Part shown: positions 40,443 to 50,452 of the stretch, piece after piece | How the letters are laid out: each line of letters begins with the position of its first letter | Numbering within the stretch: position 1 is the stretch's first letter | Assembly: GCA_945859605.1 (NCBI GenBank) | Contig: OX243824.1 | Span: 33,356,766-33,420,765 of the forward strand | Source: Lumbricus rubellus | Taxonomy: Eukaryota > Annelida > Clitellata > Crassiclitellata > Lumbricidae | Length of the DNA stretch: 64,000 bases | Direction: 5' to 3' | Translations under genes and position numbers: made by a program | The notes under the pieces: model-generated | Database searches by the model: none | What the model was told of the DNA's origin: nothing | What the model saw: the letters and a program-made list of their open reading frames with translations, nothing else

Positions 40443-41332
40443 CCCTCGGGCTACCAAGCTTTTTTGTAACACTGACTACCAAGGGGGGGGTGGTTACCAC
40501 CCCCTCTGGATTTTGGGTTTGGTTTGAGACATAACTTGTAATACACCAATGGATTCAGCATTCATTTCTGCACAAAATGATATATTTAGGTTTAAAATAT
40601 ATGAATGCACCTCGAAATTATGAATTTATTTCCATGAGCACCCGTAGATTTCACAAAACATGTACTTACGCATAAGTAAAATGTTGGATTCTGTGTGTGT
40701 AGAACATGATTTATGTACACAAGAATAGTTTATATATAATAAAGTCAAATATTCAAATATAAAAACTAGTTATAAGCCTTTTTTAGGTACAATCAAAACT
40801 AAAAACATTTATTTTGAGCACTTCCGGTCATCAAAAGACAAATTAATTGGTAAGAAAAAATAGCTCTAAATCTCCCCTATACAATGACATAATTTACTTC
40901 TCTTAAAAATAAATTATGGATATGTTATAATAGAAAAACATGTACATTTTACGAAAATAAAACACCTTTATATATATTTTAATTTATTTTGAGCACTTTC
41001 GGTTGTCAAAAGACAACTCCGTGACCAACACAATGTAGCCCCACATTCCCTCTATAGAATGGTATAATTTGTTTCTCTTAATGTTAATTGACGGATAAGA
41101 TATAGACAAAAAATCGAAGGGGGGGTATCCACCCCTCTGGTGCCTCGGGTATAATGGGTATAACTTTTGAACGGTGTAAAGTATCATCTCACAATTTACC
41201 TCAAAATGTGTGCCAATGAATTCCCTACAGCTACCGGTACCTAAAAGGTCAACTTTTTATTCCATACGGAAAAAGTTTGAAATCGAAAAATCTAGGGGGG
41301 TGGATACCACCACCCCCTTGGTAGCCCGAGGG
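40443..41332. mobile_element. TTAA-flanked MITE (890 bp) in a DEG/ENaC intron
   Basis: Perfect 16-bp ends CCCTCGGGCTACCAAG and CTTGGTAGCCCGAGGG, both bordered by TTAA (40439-40442 and 41333-41336). TTAA is the piggyBac or Kolobok target. Subterminal GGGGTGGATACCACC-like blocks repeat inside. No transposase. A partial relative lies at 961-1300. Confidence 0.88.
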
Positions 41333-41490
41333 TTAATGATGCATTACATACTAACACGCATACACACATTCGCACTCACATAATGGCATATAGGTCTACA
41401 CACGCGCATATACACATACGCACACACACCCGGTTCACTGAATCATTTGAACCACATGTATAAAGTTAAATGTAAAAAATGTATGCGTAC

Positions 41491-41620
41491 CGTTGAGCCC
41501 ATAGAATCGACATTTACAGATGTAAAATACAGTGTCATCCATGCACTGCAACATGCACTTCTGGTACGTGTAGTTTTTCTCATCACGACAATCGCCATAC
41601 GGTGATGGCAACATGGATAG
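41491..41620 (-). CDS. DEG/ENaC channel exon
   Basis: 130-bp exon between an acceptor TATTGTAG and a donor GTACGC. It encodes LSMLPSPYGDCRDEKNYTYQ, then KCMLQCMDDTVFYICKCRF, YGLNG: the family's PSPYGxC motif and cysteine-rich thumb. Phase 0 at its start, phase 1 at its end. Confidence 0.9.
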
Positions 41621-42699
41621 CTACAATATTGAACACACCACTATTATTACGAATAAACTACATTGAAATAGAATATAATTGTTACACTGAGTAACACGAT
41701 TTTTGTTCCAGGGATACGAGTGTTATTTTCAGGAGAGGGCGGGAACGACATATACCAAAATAGTTGTTGCTCCAATGGAAGCTGGATTAATTAAAATAAT
41801 TCATTCATCTGTCAGTATCGAACTTCAACAGATGTTGTGCGGTTATGATCGTGAGCGGTTATATTATTGATATGCACGGTTTTGTGCGCGCGGTTTTGAT
41901 AGTAAATCATTGGCCGCACATAATATTAAAGCAAAACGCGTCAGCAGCCTACTTGCCGCATCTTGACTCCATCTCAGTTATGTCGGCTATCCACTTGAGC
42001 AGCTAGAACTAAACTGAACTGGTAGTCTTAAAGCACCTGCAATACTACTATTTATATTTCTGGAAATTCTAGAATATTCTAGAAAGTTCTCGAAAGTTCT
42101 ATGTACAGCCACTTCAAGATTAGGCTAATGAGCGCCGAATTCCTAATGAATGTTCTGAATGATTAATAATTAGTTATATTTCAGAATATCATTATCCTGG
42201 TCTCAAAATAAACATTATTGAAGAATAACAACCGTTTTTTTTTTACTTTTGAGACAGCATCAATTAAGAAATCACACTTAATGTCCAGGGCCAAACATAA
42301 AGTTTAAATTTGTTGAGCAATAAGCAGTGTTTATTATTATAGGCTAATTGACGAAAATGGTCATTTAATTCATTCATCCCCCATTAAATCATTAATTCAC
42401 ATGGTTCAAGAATTTATAGGCCTAAGTTATAGCTAAAGCCTTCTCAAAATCCCTTCCGGACCCTTTGCGATTTATTTGTCAACAAAAAAATCTTTAAACA
42501 GCTTTTAAAATGAGTGAAGAAATCCAAATGATGTGCACAGTGCAGAAAAAAGGTCTGAACGAACAGAGATCCTCAAAAACAGTCTAAATATTCTGAAATC
42601 ATAATGATATTATGACACAATATAGGCCTACTTACATTTATTATAGGCCTATGCATAGTACAAAGTGATCAAGGCAATTTTTGATGTCGCTTAACCTAC

Positions 42700-42798
42700 G
42701 TTTCTAAGTGAAAACGAGACAGATGTTGAAACGCCCGTTCCAACTCGGAATCCAAGATCCGGCACAAAAGGTTCGTCATAAGGATCATGCAGAACAAC
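42700..42798 (-). CDS. DEG/ENaC channel exon
   Basis: 99-bp exon (33 residues) after TTTTTGCAG and before GTAGGT. It encodes VVLHDPYDEPFVPDLGFRVG, TGVSTSV, matching the LHDxxxxPxVxxxGxxVxPG block of ASIC-like channels. The exon before it in the transcript lies at 58810-58922, beyond Polinton 2. Confidence 0.88.
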
Positions 42799-43008
42799 CT
42801 GCAAAAAGAGCATGATGAATTCTGATTTTAGAAAAGCCTCAGGAACTTTGGATTTAATTGCAGCTGAAATGAAAATGTGCATGGTCCGACTTCCAGTGAA
42901 ACAATGAGAGGTCGAATTGCCATTAGGAACAGAGCATTTCGAAAATTTACCCCCAAAATAAATTAATTTTTTTAAATGAAGACATTGTACGATATTATTG
43001 TATTCCAC

Positions 43009-43274
43009 AGCTTGGTGTTTATTTCTAGATCTTTGTTTCGCGGCCTTCGTCTAGATATCTAGATATGTTGGTAAAATCCGGGTGTATTTCTCCACTTGCA
43101 TTTACTAGATGAGCAAAGCTAATCACATTGTGTGCGGTGTGCACTTTACATTGCACGCATACGTCGCATAGTGAAATTCAATGTAAAATGTTGTGCGCTA
43201 TAATTATGCGCGGCTATAGAACGTTTGGTCCACCAAATGACACTCTTTTGTAGGTCTACCATATCAATGACGTC
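43009..43274. other. DEG/ENaC intron left of Polinton 2
   Basis: No gene seen. It ends at the target duplication GGTAGG. Confidence 0.5.
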
Positions 43275-43280
43275 GGTAGG
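43275..43280. repeat. target site duplication of Polinton 2, left copy
   Basis: GGTAGG, repeated exactly at 58555-58560. Confidence 0.97.
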
Positions 43281-43332
43281 AGTAGTAGTTAATTGTGCCC
43301 TTTGGGGGTCTTTTATTATTTCCTGAGGGGGG

Positions 43333-43405
43333 TGCTCGGTAGTACAGTGGTTAGCGCGCTGGACTGTCAACCAAGAGGTCAGGGGTTCAATTCCCCGCCG
43401 GGGCA
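43333..43405 (+). tRNA. tRNA-like sequence (Asp anticodon) in the terminal repeat
   Basis: 73 nt with a box A (TAGTACAGTGG), an anticodon loop CTGTCAA giving GTC (Asp), and a box B (GGTTCAATTCC). The T arm is good, but the acceptor stem has two mismatches and the anticodon stem two, so it is a tRNA-derived sequence rather than a sound tRNA gene. It may still act as a polymerase III promoter. Confidence 0.6.
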
Positions 43406-43530
43406 GAAATTTGTAACGAGATTTCTGTTCCTCTAGCCGACTCAGCTATGATGAGTACACGGTCAGTGGATGATGAGGGAGAGGATTGGCCACTGCCCTT
43501 TGGGGGTCTTTTATTATTTCCTGAGGGGGG

Positions 43531-43578
43531 TGCTCGGTAGTACAGTGGTTAGCGCGCTGGACTGTCAACCAAGAGGTC
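43531..43578 (+). repeat. truncated tRNA-like copy
   Basis: Repeats the first 48 nt of the tRNA-like sequence and stops after the variable region, where the TTTTATTATTTCC motif follows. Confidence 0.8.
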
Positions 43579-43678
43579 TTTTATTATTTCCTCCTCTTCT
43601 CCTTTGAGGGTCTTTTATTATTTCCTGATACCTCCCCTTCTCATCCAGCTCCTTTTATTATTTCGATCAGCAAGGAAA

Positions 43679-44752
43679 TTAAGGTCGTAAGAATACTGCC
43701 GAAAAGTCTCTAGCTAATATATTTAGTGCGATGTGTGAATAAGCGAATATCTCGAGAAAATCGGTATTGGATACGAAAATTATGCAACTACCGGTTGAAT
43801 TGTTAAACGCAGCTCCCGTTCCCCCTCCGCCCGCAATTTGCATGTAATTCGCCCCATTTCTATACAGGTAGACGTTACCAGGAGCGGTACTACTGTTACC
43901 AAATTCTATGTACGTCGAAACGAAATAGTATCCGGCTTTACCGGGAGTGAAACGGGTCATTCCCGCACTTATAACACCATCGGTTTTGAATCTTACACTA
44001 TCGAAAGTAACTCTTGTGTGAGTTTTAGCGATTAAGAATTGCCAAGTTAAAGAATGAATGCTAAGCGCGGGACCGATTGAGATAGAATCTACATACTGCT
44101 TCGTAGCTGCATCGCTGGCGTTGTTGGGTTCGTGTAGTCCTGTAATGTAAGCATCATGCATAAAGATGGACTTATACACATTTATTTTAGACGGAGGAGT
44201 GCCATCGAGTGACTTAACCATCTCTAACATGATTTCATTGTTTATTCTAAAACGAAATCCATCCATCGATTGTAATGTAATAGGATTGTTTAACGAACAT
44301 TGTAGTTTATTTCGTATACTACCTAAGAAAATAGTGAATTCTTTATTTTCTCCTCTCAAGTCCTTACAACCCATTGAACGCAGACGATCGGAGCCAACGT
44401 TTAAGATTAGATCACCAGTCATGGTATCACCAGTTTTAGACACCTTCAATGTAACTTGTTCATCAACGTATTTCTTATTCGTCAAATGATTATCGTTGGA
44501 CGGAGAATCGTCGTGATTCGTTATCAAATCAATGGCTTGACCCCAACTTAAGGCCTCATCCATTCCTGCTGTCAAAGGCTTCGTTGTGGGCAGTCCTTTA
44601 ATTTTGTGACCACCCATTTTTAGATTTCCAGTCGCCGGATTTACCCCATCCAATCGGAGGAAACTGGCATTTATTTGACTAAGAGTAACACCTCCAGCGA
44701 TTACTCTTTGTGATGAACCAACATCGGTGTGACCGAATTTATCGACAGGCAT
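43679..44752 (-). CDS. virion fiber protein with C1q-like head (fiber A)
   Basis: 357 residues, the counterpart of the element 1 fiber. The tail and shaft are nearly identical to it, but the segment before the head (around KSLDGTPPSKINVYKSIFMH) and many head residues differ. The head keeps the C1q-like pattern (FDSVRFKTDG, TPGKAGYYFVS, VYLYRNG, FSAVFLRP). It is the gene nearest the left terminal repeat and lies 30 bp after fiber B. Confidence 0.75.
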   Translation of the reverse strand: MPVDKFGHTDVGSSQRVIAGGVTLSQINASFLRLDGVNPATGNLKMGGHKIKGLPTTKPLTAGMDEALSWGQAIDLITNHDDSPSNDNHLTNKKYVDEQVTLKVSKTGDTMTGDLILNVGSDRLRSMGCKDLRGENKEFTIFLGSIRNKLQCSLNNPITLQSMDGFRFRINNEIMLEMVKSLDGTPPSKINVYKSIFMHDAYITGLHEPNNASDAATKQYVDSISIGPALSIHSLTWQFLIAKTHTRVTFDSVRFKTDGVISAGMTRFTPGKAGYYFVSTYIEFGNSSTAPGNVYLYRNGANYMQIAGGGGTGAAFNNSTGSCIIFVSNTDFLEIFAYSHIALNILARDFSAVFLRP

Positions 44753-44782
44753 TTTATATATAATAATAATTTTTAATGCAGA

Positions 44783-45892
44783 TTAGTCATCGTATACATA
44801 TAATTGCATTACCTGAATCCCTCGTAGAGGATGATCATCATACTTTGTCACTACTGCAACTCTATAATATTGATACGCATCCATAAGCATAATAATATCA
44901 TAAAATGTCGGAACAGCCTCTGAAGTAGTTGAAGAAAGACGTGATGATATGGGTACAAACATTGCTCCATCATTGCTAGCGGTTAAAATTAAATCACCTA
45001 TATATTCGCTTTTAAACGCAATTCTCCAAATTTTAACTGGCTCAGGACATTTAATTTGTAACCAAGTAAACATACCTTTACCTGGAATCCAAGCTGCGTT
45101 CACATCATCGGTGAGATTAGTGAAAGCATGGTAGGCTTTGCTTCCGGAAGAACAAGAACCAGCGCTAGCAACGAATCCTGTTACACTTACATCATCTTCC
45201 AAGGGAGGAATATACCCAACACGACACTTTTTCAGAGATTTATCGACGTACTTCTTTGTAGCAGCATCTTGAGCTGAAAGAGGATCGCTTAAATCGTTGA
45301 TATTATTACTATTCATTAGGATATTTTGATAAACGTCGATTTTACGATCGTTAGACGCTCTACCGATTCTCATTATATTTTCTACACCTATTTTGCATAG
45401 AAATCCATCCGTCGATTGTAATGTAATAGGATTGTTTAACGAACATTGTAGTTTATTTCGTATACTACCTAAGAAAATAGTGAATTCTTTATTTTCTCCT
45501 CTCAAGTCCTTACAACCCATTGAACGCAGACGATCGGAGCCAACGTTTAAGAACAAGTCGCCAGCCATTGTATCACCAGTCTTAGACACCTTCGATGCAT
45601 CAACGTATTTCTTATTCGTCAAATGATTATCGTTAGACGGAGAATCGTTGTGATTCGTTATCAAATCAATGGCTTGTCCCCTACTTAAAGCTTCATCCAT
45701 TCCGGCTGTCGAAGTATTCGTTACTGGGAGACCTTTTATCACATGTCCATTCATTTTTAAATTTCCAGTCGGCAGATTTGTTCCATCCAATCGAAGAAAA
45801 TTAGCATTTACTTGGCTAAGAGTAACACCTCCAGCGATTACTCTTCGTGATGTTCCTCCAGCAGCGGTGTGACCAAATTTATCGACAGGCAT
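44783..45892 (-). CDS. virion fiber protein with discoidin-like head (fiber B)
   Basis: 369 residues. The first 145 or so match the tail and shaft of fiber A (MPVDKFGHT, FLRLDGTN, TGNLKM, SDRLRSMGCKDLRG). The shaft continues to DAATKKYVDKSL, after which the head is unrelated to fiber A. It reads as an F5/8 type C (discoidin) galactose-binding fold: AYHAFTNL, AAWIPGKGMFTWLQIKCPEP, IWRIAFKS, LTASNDGAMFVPIS, YYRVAVV and a closing VMQLYVYDD. Such folds bind sugars or lipids. A tandem duplication with head exchange is the simplest origin. Confidence 0.78.
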   Translation of the reverse strand: MPVDKFGHTAAGGTSRRVIAGGVTLSQVNANFLRLDGTNLPTGNLKMNGHVIKGLPVTNTSTAGMDEALSRGQAIDLITNHNDSPSNDNHLTNKKYVDASKVSKTGDTMAGDLFLNVGSDRLRSMGCKDLRGENKEFTIFLGSIRNKLQCSLNNPITLQSTDGFLCKIGVENIMRIGRASNDRKIDVYQNILMNSNNINDLSDPLSAQDAATKKYVDKSLKKCRVGYIPPLEDDVSVTGFVASAGSCSSGSKAYHAFTNLTDDVNAAWIPGKGMFTWLQIKCPEPVKIWRIAFKSEYIGDLILTASNDGAMFVPISSRLSSTTSEAVPTFYDIIMLMDAYQYYRVAVVTKYDDHPLRGIQVMQLYVYDD

Positions 45893-45921
45893 TTTATATA
45901 TATATCTATATATAATAATTT

Positions 45922-46347
45922 TTAATGCAAGCCATTTATAACTTCTTGAAATTTACAACCATCGCTCATCGTCTTCTTTAAGACGTACAGACACAAATGA
46001 CCACAAAATACTTCGTTATCGGGTTGTATTCGCTCACTGTTATATAACACTGGACGGTGTAAATACTTGATCAGTTCCAGAGGGGGAGGAAGGCCGTAAC
46101 TATCGAAATATATTTTCTCATTACCGCTCTTTAAGAAAGAGCACCAATGCTGACCGGTTCCTTTAGAATCATCTAGATTCAATATCCCACATTCAATCCG
46201 TCTAGGTTTATTCGGCAGCTCGTCTCGCACGAAAACGCCTCTAAAATTCGGAATATTTAGTTTCTTAGCCGCTTCGATTAGATCCACATTCGACAAAGCA
46301 ATATTCGGTAGCACTACTCCACAAACATCGATTTGTTTGACGCTCAT
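45922..46347 (-). CDS. PRO: adenain-like cysteine protease
   Basis: 141 residues, with the same His (GQHWC), Asp (FDSYG) and Cys (CGHLCLYV) as in element 1. One extra residue and several substitutions occur in the C-terminal VLKKTMSDGCKF segment and in the FVRDELPNKPRR segment. The TTTATTTAATATAAAC stretch near the start is kept. Confidence 0.92.
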   Translation of the reverse strand: MSVKQIDVCGVVLPNIALSNVDLIEAAKKLNIPNFRGVFVRDELPNKPRRIECGILNLDDSKGTGQHWCSFLKSGNEKIYFDSYGLPPPLELIKYLHRPVLYNSERIQPDNEVFCGHLCLYVLKKTMSDGCKFQEVINGLH

Positions 46348-46363
46348 TTATTTAATATAAACA

Positions 46364-49300
46364 TTAATTAAAAGTTTTCAACGAATAGTGTCCATATGCC
46401 AAAGTATGAATGCCATCTTGCATTATTACCCGTTTATCGTCGTCTGCAGATAATGCAACTTTATTAATTTCTTCCGTATAAATATCGTGATGATAAGATC
46501 TAATAACATTCATCGTTCGTTGTTGTTCTTTTTTAGTAAATAAGCAGTTTCTATAATCTTCGTGAGTAATAGTTTTCTGGACAACATTCTTCTTAATACC
46601 TTTACATTTCTTGTGCTCATCTCCAGCAGCCATCTTATAAGAATACAACTTTGCTCGCAACCCGATAAATTCTTTTATCTGTTTCCCACTAGTTTCATCC
46701 TTGAACATTCCAATAACTTTTTTATTTACTCCAACCTCAATACCAGATGGATGATCTTTCGAGTATTCACTCGTGTCGAATCGAGCTTTAATATCTTCTG
46801 CGATATCTGAGTAAAAGTCTTCAGTTTTAATTTCGTATGTCAAAGAATCTGTATCGGTAAATAATAATTTAGCTCTATTTCCGTATTTATCCTTGATGTA
46901 ATTGTAATGAAATTCATACATCAGCGTTTTGCTCAAGTCTAATATACACATGCCAAGATATATAGGTTTATTATAGTACAATTTAGTTTTTTTCATGTGA
47001 ACGGCTATTAGATTTTCATCGAAAATAGTACATCTCTCATAATTAGGTTTAGCGGCTAGTTCAATAGCCCTCTCCTCTTGACACACTAACTCTACATCAA
47101 CACGATTTTCAATGTTCTCACAAGTTTTTCCAAAGACACTGTTATTCATTAATTTGAAAAAGTCTTTTTCAAAGTCATTAGTAGCTTTCGTTCTAAGAGC
47201 TGTATTTAAATCGATATACTTTTTCAACCAATCACTTTCTTCGAATAGTACACCTCTATGCACCTTTGTTATTTTCAAACCCAAGCTCTCATACAGCTTC
47301 AGATTATCGTAGTGCAGCACATACTTCTTTTTATCGTTTAAGTTTGGAATTAACTTTTTGACTTTGTTAATCTCAATGCTTTCGGGGGCTAACGGAAAAT
47401 CGTTATGCAGGTCGGGTAACTCTTTAGGATATTCCAAATCAACTTCCAATATGCATGGAATACTTCTCCAATTTTTTAATTCATCTTCGTTCATCCATTT
47501 GAACCCGTGAGTAGGTAAATTTTTGATCATAGCCCATCCATATAGATTATTCGCATCCAGGTAAGTAATAAATGTAGAAATTTCGTTACTATTGAAATCG
47601 CTCATATATTTATTATTCGCTTTCCCGTAACGATTTGATATTGTGCTCACTCCTCCTCTCATCCCTTGCCTAAGCATCAGAATCATATCATAATCATTCA
47701 ATAACTCCAATTTCACGCCTGTCAATTTTAAAGCGGCATCCCAGGCTAAACCAGGAGATGTAAAATACCATGCAGGGTCAAGCGTATAGTTCTTCATACA
47801 CACATCTCTAAAGTTTTCGAAAACATCGGCAAGTAACAGAACATCCGAAACGTTGTATAAATCGTGATATTCTCTGAATGTTTTGCATCCAAATTCCTTC
47901 CATACCGTTTTTGCATGCTCGTAGTCTTCATCGCTAATATTCGAATCATTTAGCTTAGAATAGAATGCGGATTTTGGTGGTAGTTCGGTTTCATTAAAGG
48001 TAGTAAATGAATCGACGTAGTCATAAGGATATATGCCTTTTCTCAGCAAAAGATCGAGCTTCTTTCCAGTATATCGTTTCCCAATATTTTTACACTGGTC
48101 TTTGCTTAGGTTCCTCGATAAAGCATCAAGACTAGAAGCCATAAATTTAAAACTGTCGATAAAACGCAGTTGTCGCTTGACGGTAATCTCTTTTCCCTCT
48201 TTATTTACAAACTTATCAACAACGACCTCTCTGCTAAAAGATATATACTTTTCCTCGTTATTAGGTATGCAATTAATTTTCTCTCCATTATTACCTCTCA
48301 GTTTCTTAATGAACAGATGACAATCGTACCCGGAAAGATTATGAAACACTACAGGGAAAAACTTGGGGACTTTATAGTTTACATTACAAATGTTATGGGC
48401 AGCCCCTCTAAATTTACCGCTAAGATGACAGTGATCTCTCACTCGGTCTTCGCCCAACGGTTTTTCACAGATATGGCATATAGTAGCTCCATCAAAACAC
48501 TTCTTGTCCTCTTCTGTAAATATCATCTTCTTAGGGAATTTAAATTGATTATATATTTGTTTTATATTCTCTTCTAGTTTATCTACAAATATTTGACCAA
48601 CATCATCATCTTCGCTTTCAGCCGTAAACGTCACAGGATCTTGAGAATATACACTATCGTCGAAACATTTTATGTGGTAACAAAAGGAGCTAGGAATATG
48701 CTTTTGATATTTATTAGTGTACGACAACTCTGGATTTGGTTGGCATGTATCGATCGGTTTTACAAAAGACTCAAAATCTGCGTAGACTATAAACGGAACC
48801 CTCATAGAATTGTTATAAATTTTAAAACTTAACATAGTTCCTGGTTCTGGCATTTCTATTTTTTGTGCGTTATGGTGTTTGCAGTACTCATCATGGTTGT
48901 TAAGCGCTTCTGTCGTTGTGAAACCATTCATACACCTTTTACAATAGTGCGCTGAATAATGCGAATTTGCTGTTCGGAACGTCATCAATCGGTTAAAATT
49001 CTTTATCCAGCAATAATGTTTTTTTTCTCCATCAGATATAAGCAAAAGATCTACACAAATATCGCTTTCACAGTTAGACAGATAAAGCGGATAGACATGT
49101 TTTTCGTAACCAAATATATTAACACTAATATTATTATTTCTCTCAAATTTACCTATCACATTAGCATGAGTCGCTACCGGAAACTCAATGCCACTCCAAT
49201 TAAGTTTTTTCGATTGTTCTTTCAAAGCTTTCGTTATTTTTTCCGGATGGTCATCCACCGGATTCAAAGCTCTAGTGATACACCATTTGAAGCATTCTTC

Positions 49301-50038
49301 GTCGTGGTTTTTCATGTTGATGATTGCCTTTTTATTAGCTAAGAAGCTGGGAAGTGGAATGTAAGAACTACCTCTTAAGGGGGTATATTTTACCGTATTT
49401 ATATCTAATTTTACAACAGCTTTAAATCTCCAATTACTTCCTTGCATCTGAAAACTAGCAATAGACTCCATGATTTTATCCTTCTTTCTGCTGTATATTT
49501 CATTCAAGTCGGTTGCTTCTAAAATAACTTCTGCCCTGGAAACGAATGGTATATCCTCAGAAGTCACTATTCCAGATTTCATATCTACGCGTTCCATAGT
49601 ACAAGTAAGAACTAAATTAGTCTTTGTCTGGCGATTGTTCGACAACAGATGTACTACCTGCGGTCTGACGAAATCAAGAAACGACGAGGCATCCATTCCA
49701 TTAATTCCATCTATTCTATATTGCTTGGTGAATCCTTTAATAGCCGACGCCGTTTCTCGAATTTTAGTTTTATCGAATATCCTAGAAACAGTTGACTTCA
49801 ACGATTCCAGTTTTTCGTTAACGACTTTAGTGTCTCGTTCAGGTACATAACTAAGTAACCAATCCGCAAAATCATTTAATTTAGCTCTAACCCTATTTTT
49901 GTATTTTCTCTTAGGCGCTACTGGTTTGTACTTACCAGGTGTGGGTGTAAGCGTAGGAACCTTAATGTCAGGAACCGATGAGTCGAGCAAGTGTTCAACA
50001 TGGTTCATGTTTCTTAAACTACTTTTCTTTAAATCCAT
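46364..50038 (-). CDS. POLB: protein-primed DNA polymerase B
   Basis: 1224 residues, intact, with all exonuclease and polymerase motifs of the element 1 copy (YADFES, FHNLSGYD, DANNLYG, KLMNNSVFGKT, FTDTDSL). It is 15 residues longer through small insertions, mainly in the N-terminal third (LTPTPGKYKP, PERDTKVV, CESDICVDLL, FRTANSHYSAHY) and at KKLRGNNGE. The N-terminal third is the most divergent part. The third copy at 61389 is closest to this one. Confidence 0.97.
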   Translation of the reverse strand: MDLKKSSLRNMNHVEHLLDSSVPDIKVPTLTPTPGKYKPVAPKRKYKNRVRAKLNDFADWLLSYVPERDTKVVNEKLESLKSTVSRIFDKTKIRETASAIKGFTKQYRIDGINGMDASSFLDFVRPQVVHLLSNNRQTKTNLVLTCTMERVDMKSGIVTSEDIPFVSRAEVILEATDLNEIYSRKKDKIMESIASFQMQGSNWRFKAVVKLDINTVKYTPLRGSSYIPLPSFLANKKAIINMKNHDEECFKWCITRALNPVDDHPEKITKALKEQSKKLNWSGIEFPVATHANVIGKFERNNNISVNIFGYEKHVYPLYLSNCESDICVDLLLISDGEKKHYCWIKNFNRLMTFRTANSHYSAHYCKRCMNGFTTTEALNNHDEYCKHHNAQKIEMPEPGTMLSFKIYNNSMRVPFIVYADFESFVKPIDTCQPNPELSYTNKYQKHIPSSFCYHIKCFDDSVYSQDPVTFTAESEDDDVGQIFVDKLEENIKQIYNQFKFPKKMIFTEEDKKCFDGATICHICEKPLGEDRVRDHCHLSGKFRGAAHNICNVNYKVPKFFPVVFHNLSGYDCHLFIKKLRGNNGEKINCIPNNEEKYISFSREVVVDKFVNKEGKEITVKRQLRFIDSFKFMASSLDALSRNLSKDQCKNIGKRYTGKKLDLLLRKGIYPYDYVDSFTTFNETELPPKSAFYSKLNDSNISDEDYEHAKTVWKEFGCKTFREYHDLYNVSDVLLLADVFENFRDVCMKNYTLDPAWYFTSPGLAWDAALKLTGVKLELLNDYDMILMLRQGMRGGVSTISNRYGKANNKYMSDFNSNEISTFITYLDANNLYGWAMIKNLPTHGFKWMNEDELKNWRSIPCILEVDLEYPKELPDLHNDFPLAPESIEINKVKKLIPNLNDKKKYVLHYDNLKLYESLGLKITKVHRGVLFEESDWLKKYIDLNTALRTKATNDFEKDFFKLMNNSVFGKTCENIENRVDVELVCQEERAIELAAKPNYERCTIFDENLIAVHMKKTKLYYNKPIYLGMCILDLSKTLMYEFHYNYIKDKYGNRAKLLFTDTDSLTYEIKTEDFYSDIAEDIKARFDTSEYSKDHPSGIEVGVNKKVIGMFKDETSGKQIKEFIGLRAKLYSYKMAAGDEHKKCKGIKKNVVQKTITHEDYRNCLFTKKEQQRTMNVIRSYHHDIYTEEINKVALSADDDKRVIMQDGIHTLAYGHYSLKTFN

Positions 50039-50068
50039 TTTATCTTACCACGCAAAAATATTAAAACA

Positions 50069-50087
50069 TGTGAGATCGAAGATCCAC
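50069..50087. repeat. stray copy of a coding segment from the glycine-rich virion gene
   Basis: GTGAGATCGAAGATCCAC occurs here between genes and also inside the 53611-54249 gene (near 53850), in the same orientation. Element 1 lacks it here. It looks like a templated insertion. Confidence 0.6.
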
Positions 50088-50106
50088 ACTTTAATTTCAT
50101 ACCTTT

Positions 50107-50436
50107 CTATCTCTCATACACTTTAATTTCGTATCTATCTCTCCAGACATTTCCGTTATGATAAGCTATTATGCCAGCACTCTGACCATACGCCTTAGCA
50201 GCTTTATACATCGATGGATACGAGGTAACAACGCCAGTCTCTCGATCTATAATATCTACTCTTCTCGGTTGTTTCCTGATACTACCCAACGTGTCATGTC
50301 GATATGACACAGACTTGTAGTCCGTCGGAAGAATATTCTTTTCAATCAATACAGCTATCATTTGAGGTTTGTTGAGATGCGAAGTGCCTGTAACATCGTG
50401 ATGCTTGGCTAACATTCTAAGCTCTGGTAGCTTCAT
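50107..50436 (-). CDS. small DNA-binding protein, SAP-like plus NUMOD1-like
   Basis: 109 residues, differing from the element 1 copy at about four positions (MLAKHHD for LLAKHNN, VWRD for VWKD). Both domain patterns are fully kept, which argues for selection on the protein. Confidence 0.6.
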   Translation of the reverse strand: MKLPELRMLAKHHDVTGTSHLNKPQMIAVLIEKNILPTDYKSVSYRHDTLGSIRKQPRRVDIIDRETGVVTSYPSMYKAAKAYGQSAGIIAYHNGNVWRDRYEIKVYER

Positions 50437-50452
50437 AATATATAAGTATTCT

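Larger units (their letters stand above)
43281..43629 (+). repeat. left terminal inverted repeat of Polinton 2
   Basis: 349 bp, matching the reverse complement of 58194-58554 except for an 11-bp indel, a G-run difference and one or two substitutions. Inside, a motif TCTTTTATTATTTCCT recurs four to five times and two tRNA-like copies are embedded. Confidence 0.93.

Noticed and set aside
43333..43405. A functional tRNA-Asp gene
   Set aside because: Two mismatches each in the acceptor and anticodon stems and presence of a truncated twin point to a tRNA-derived repeat.
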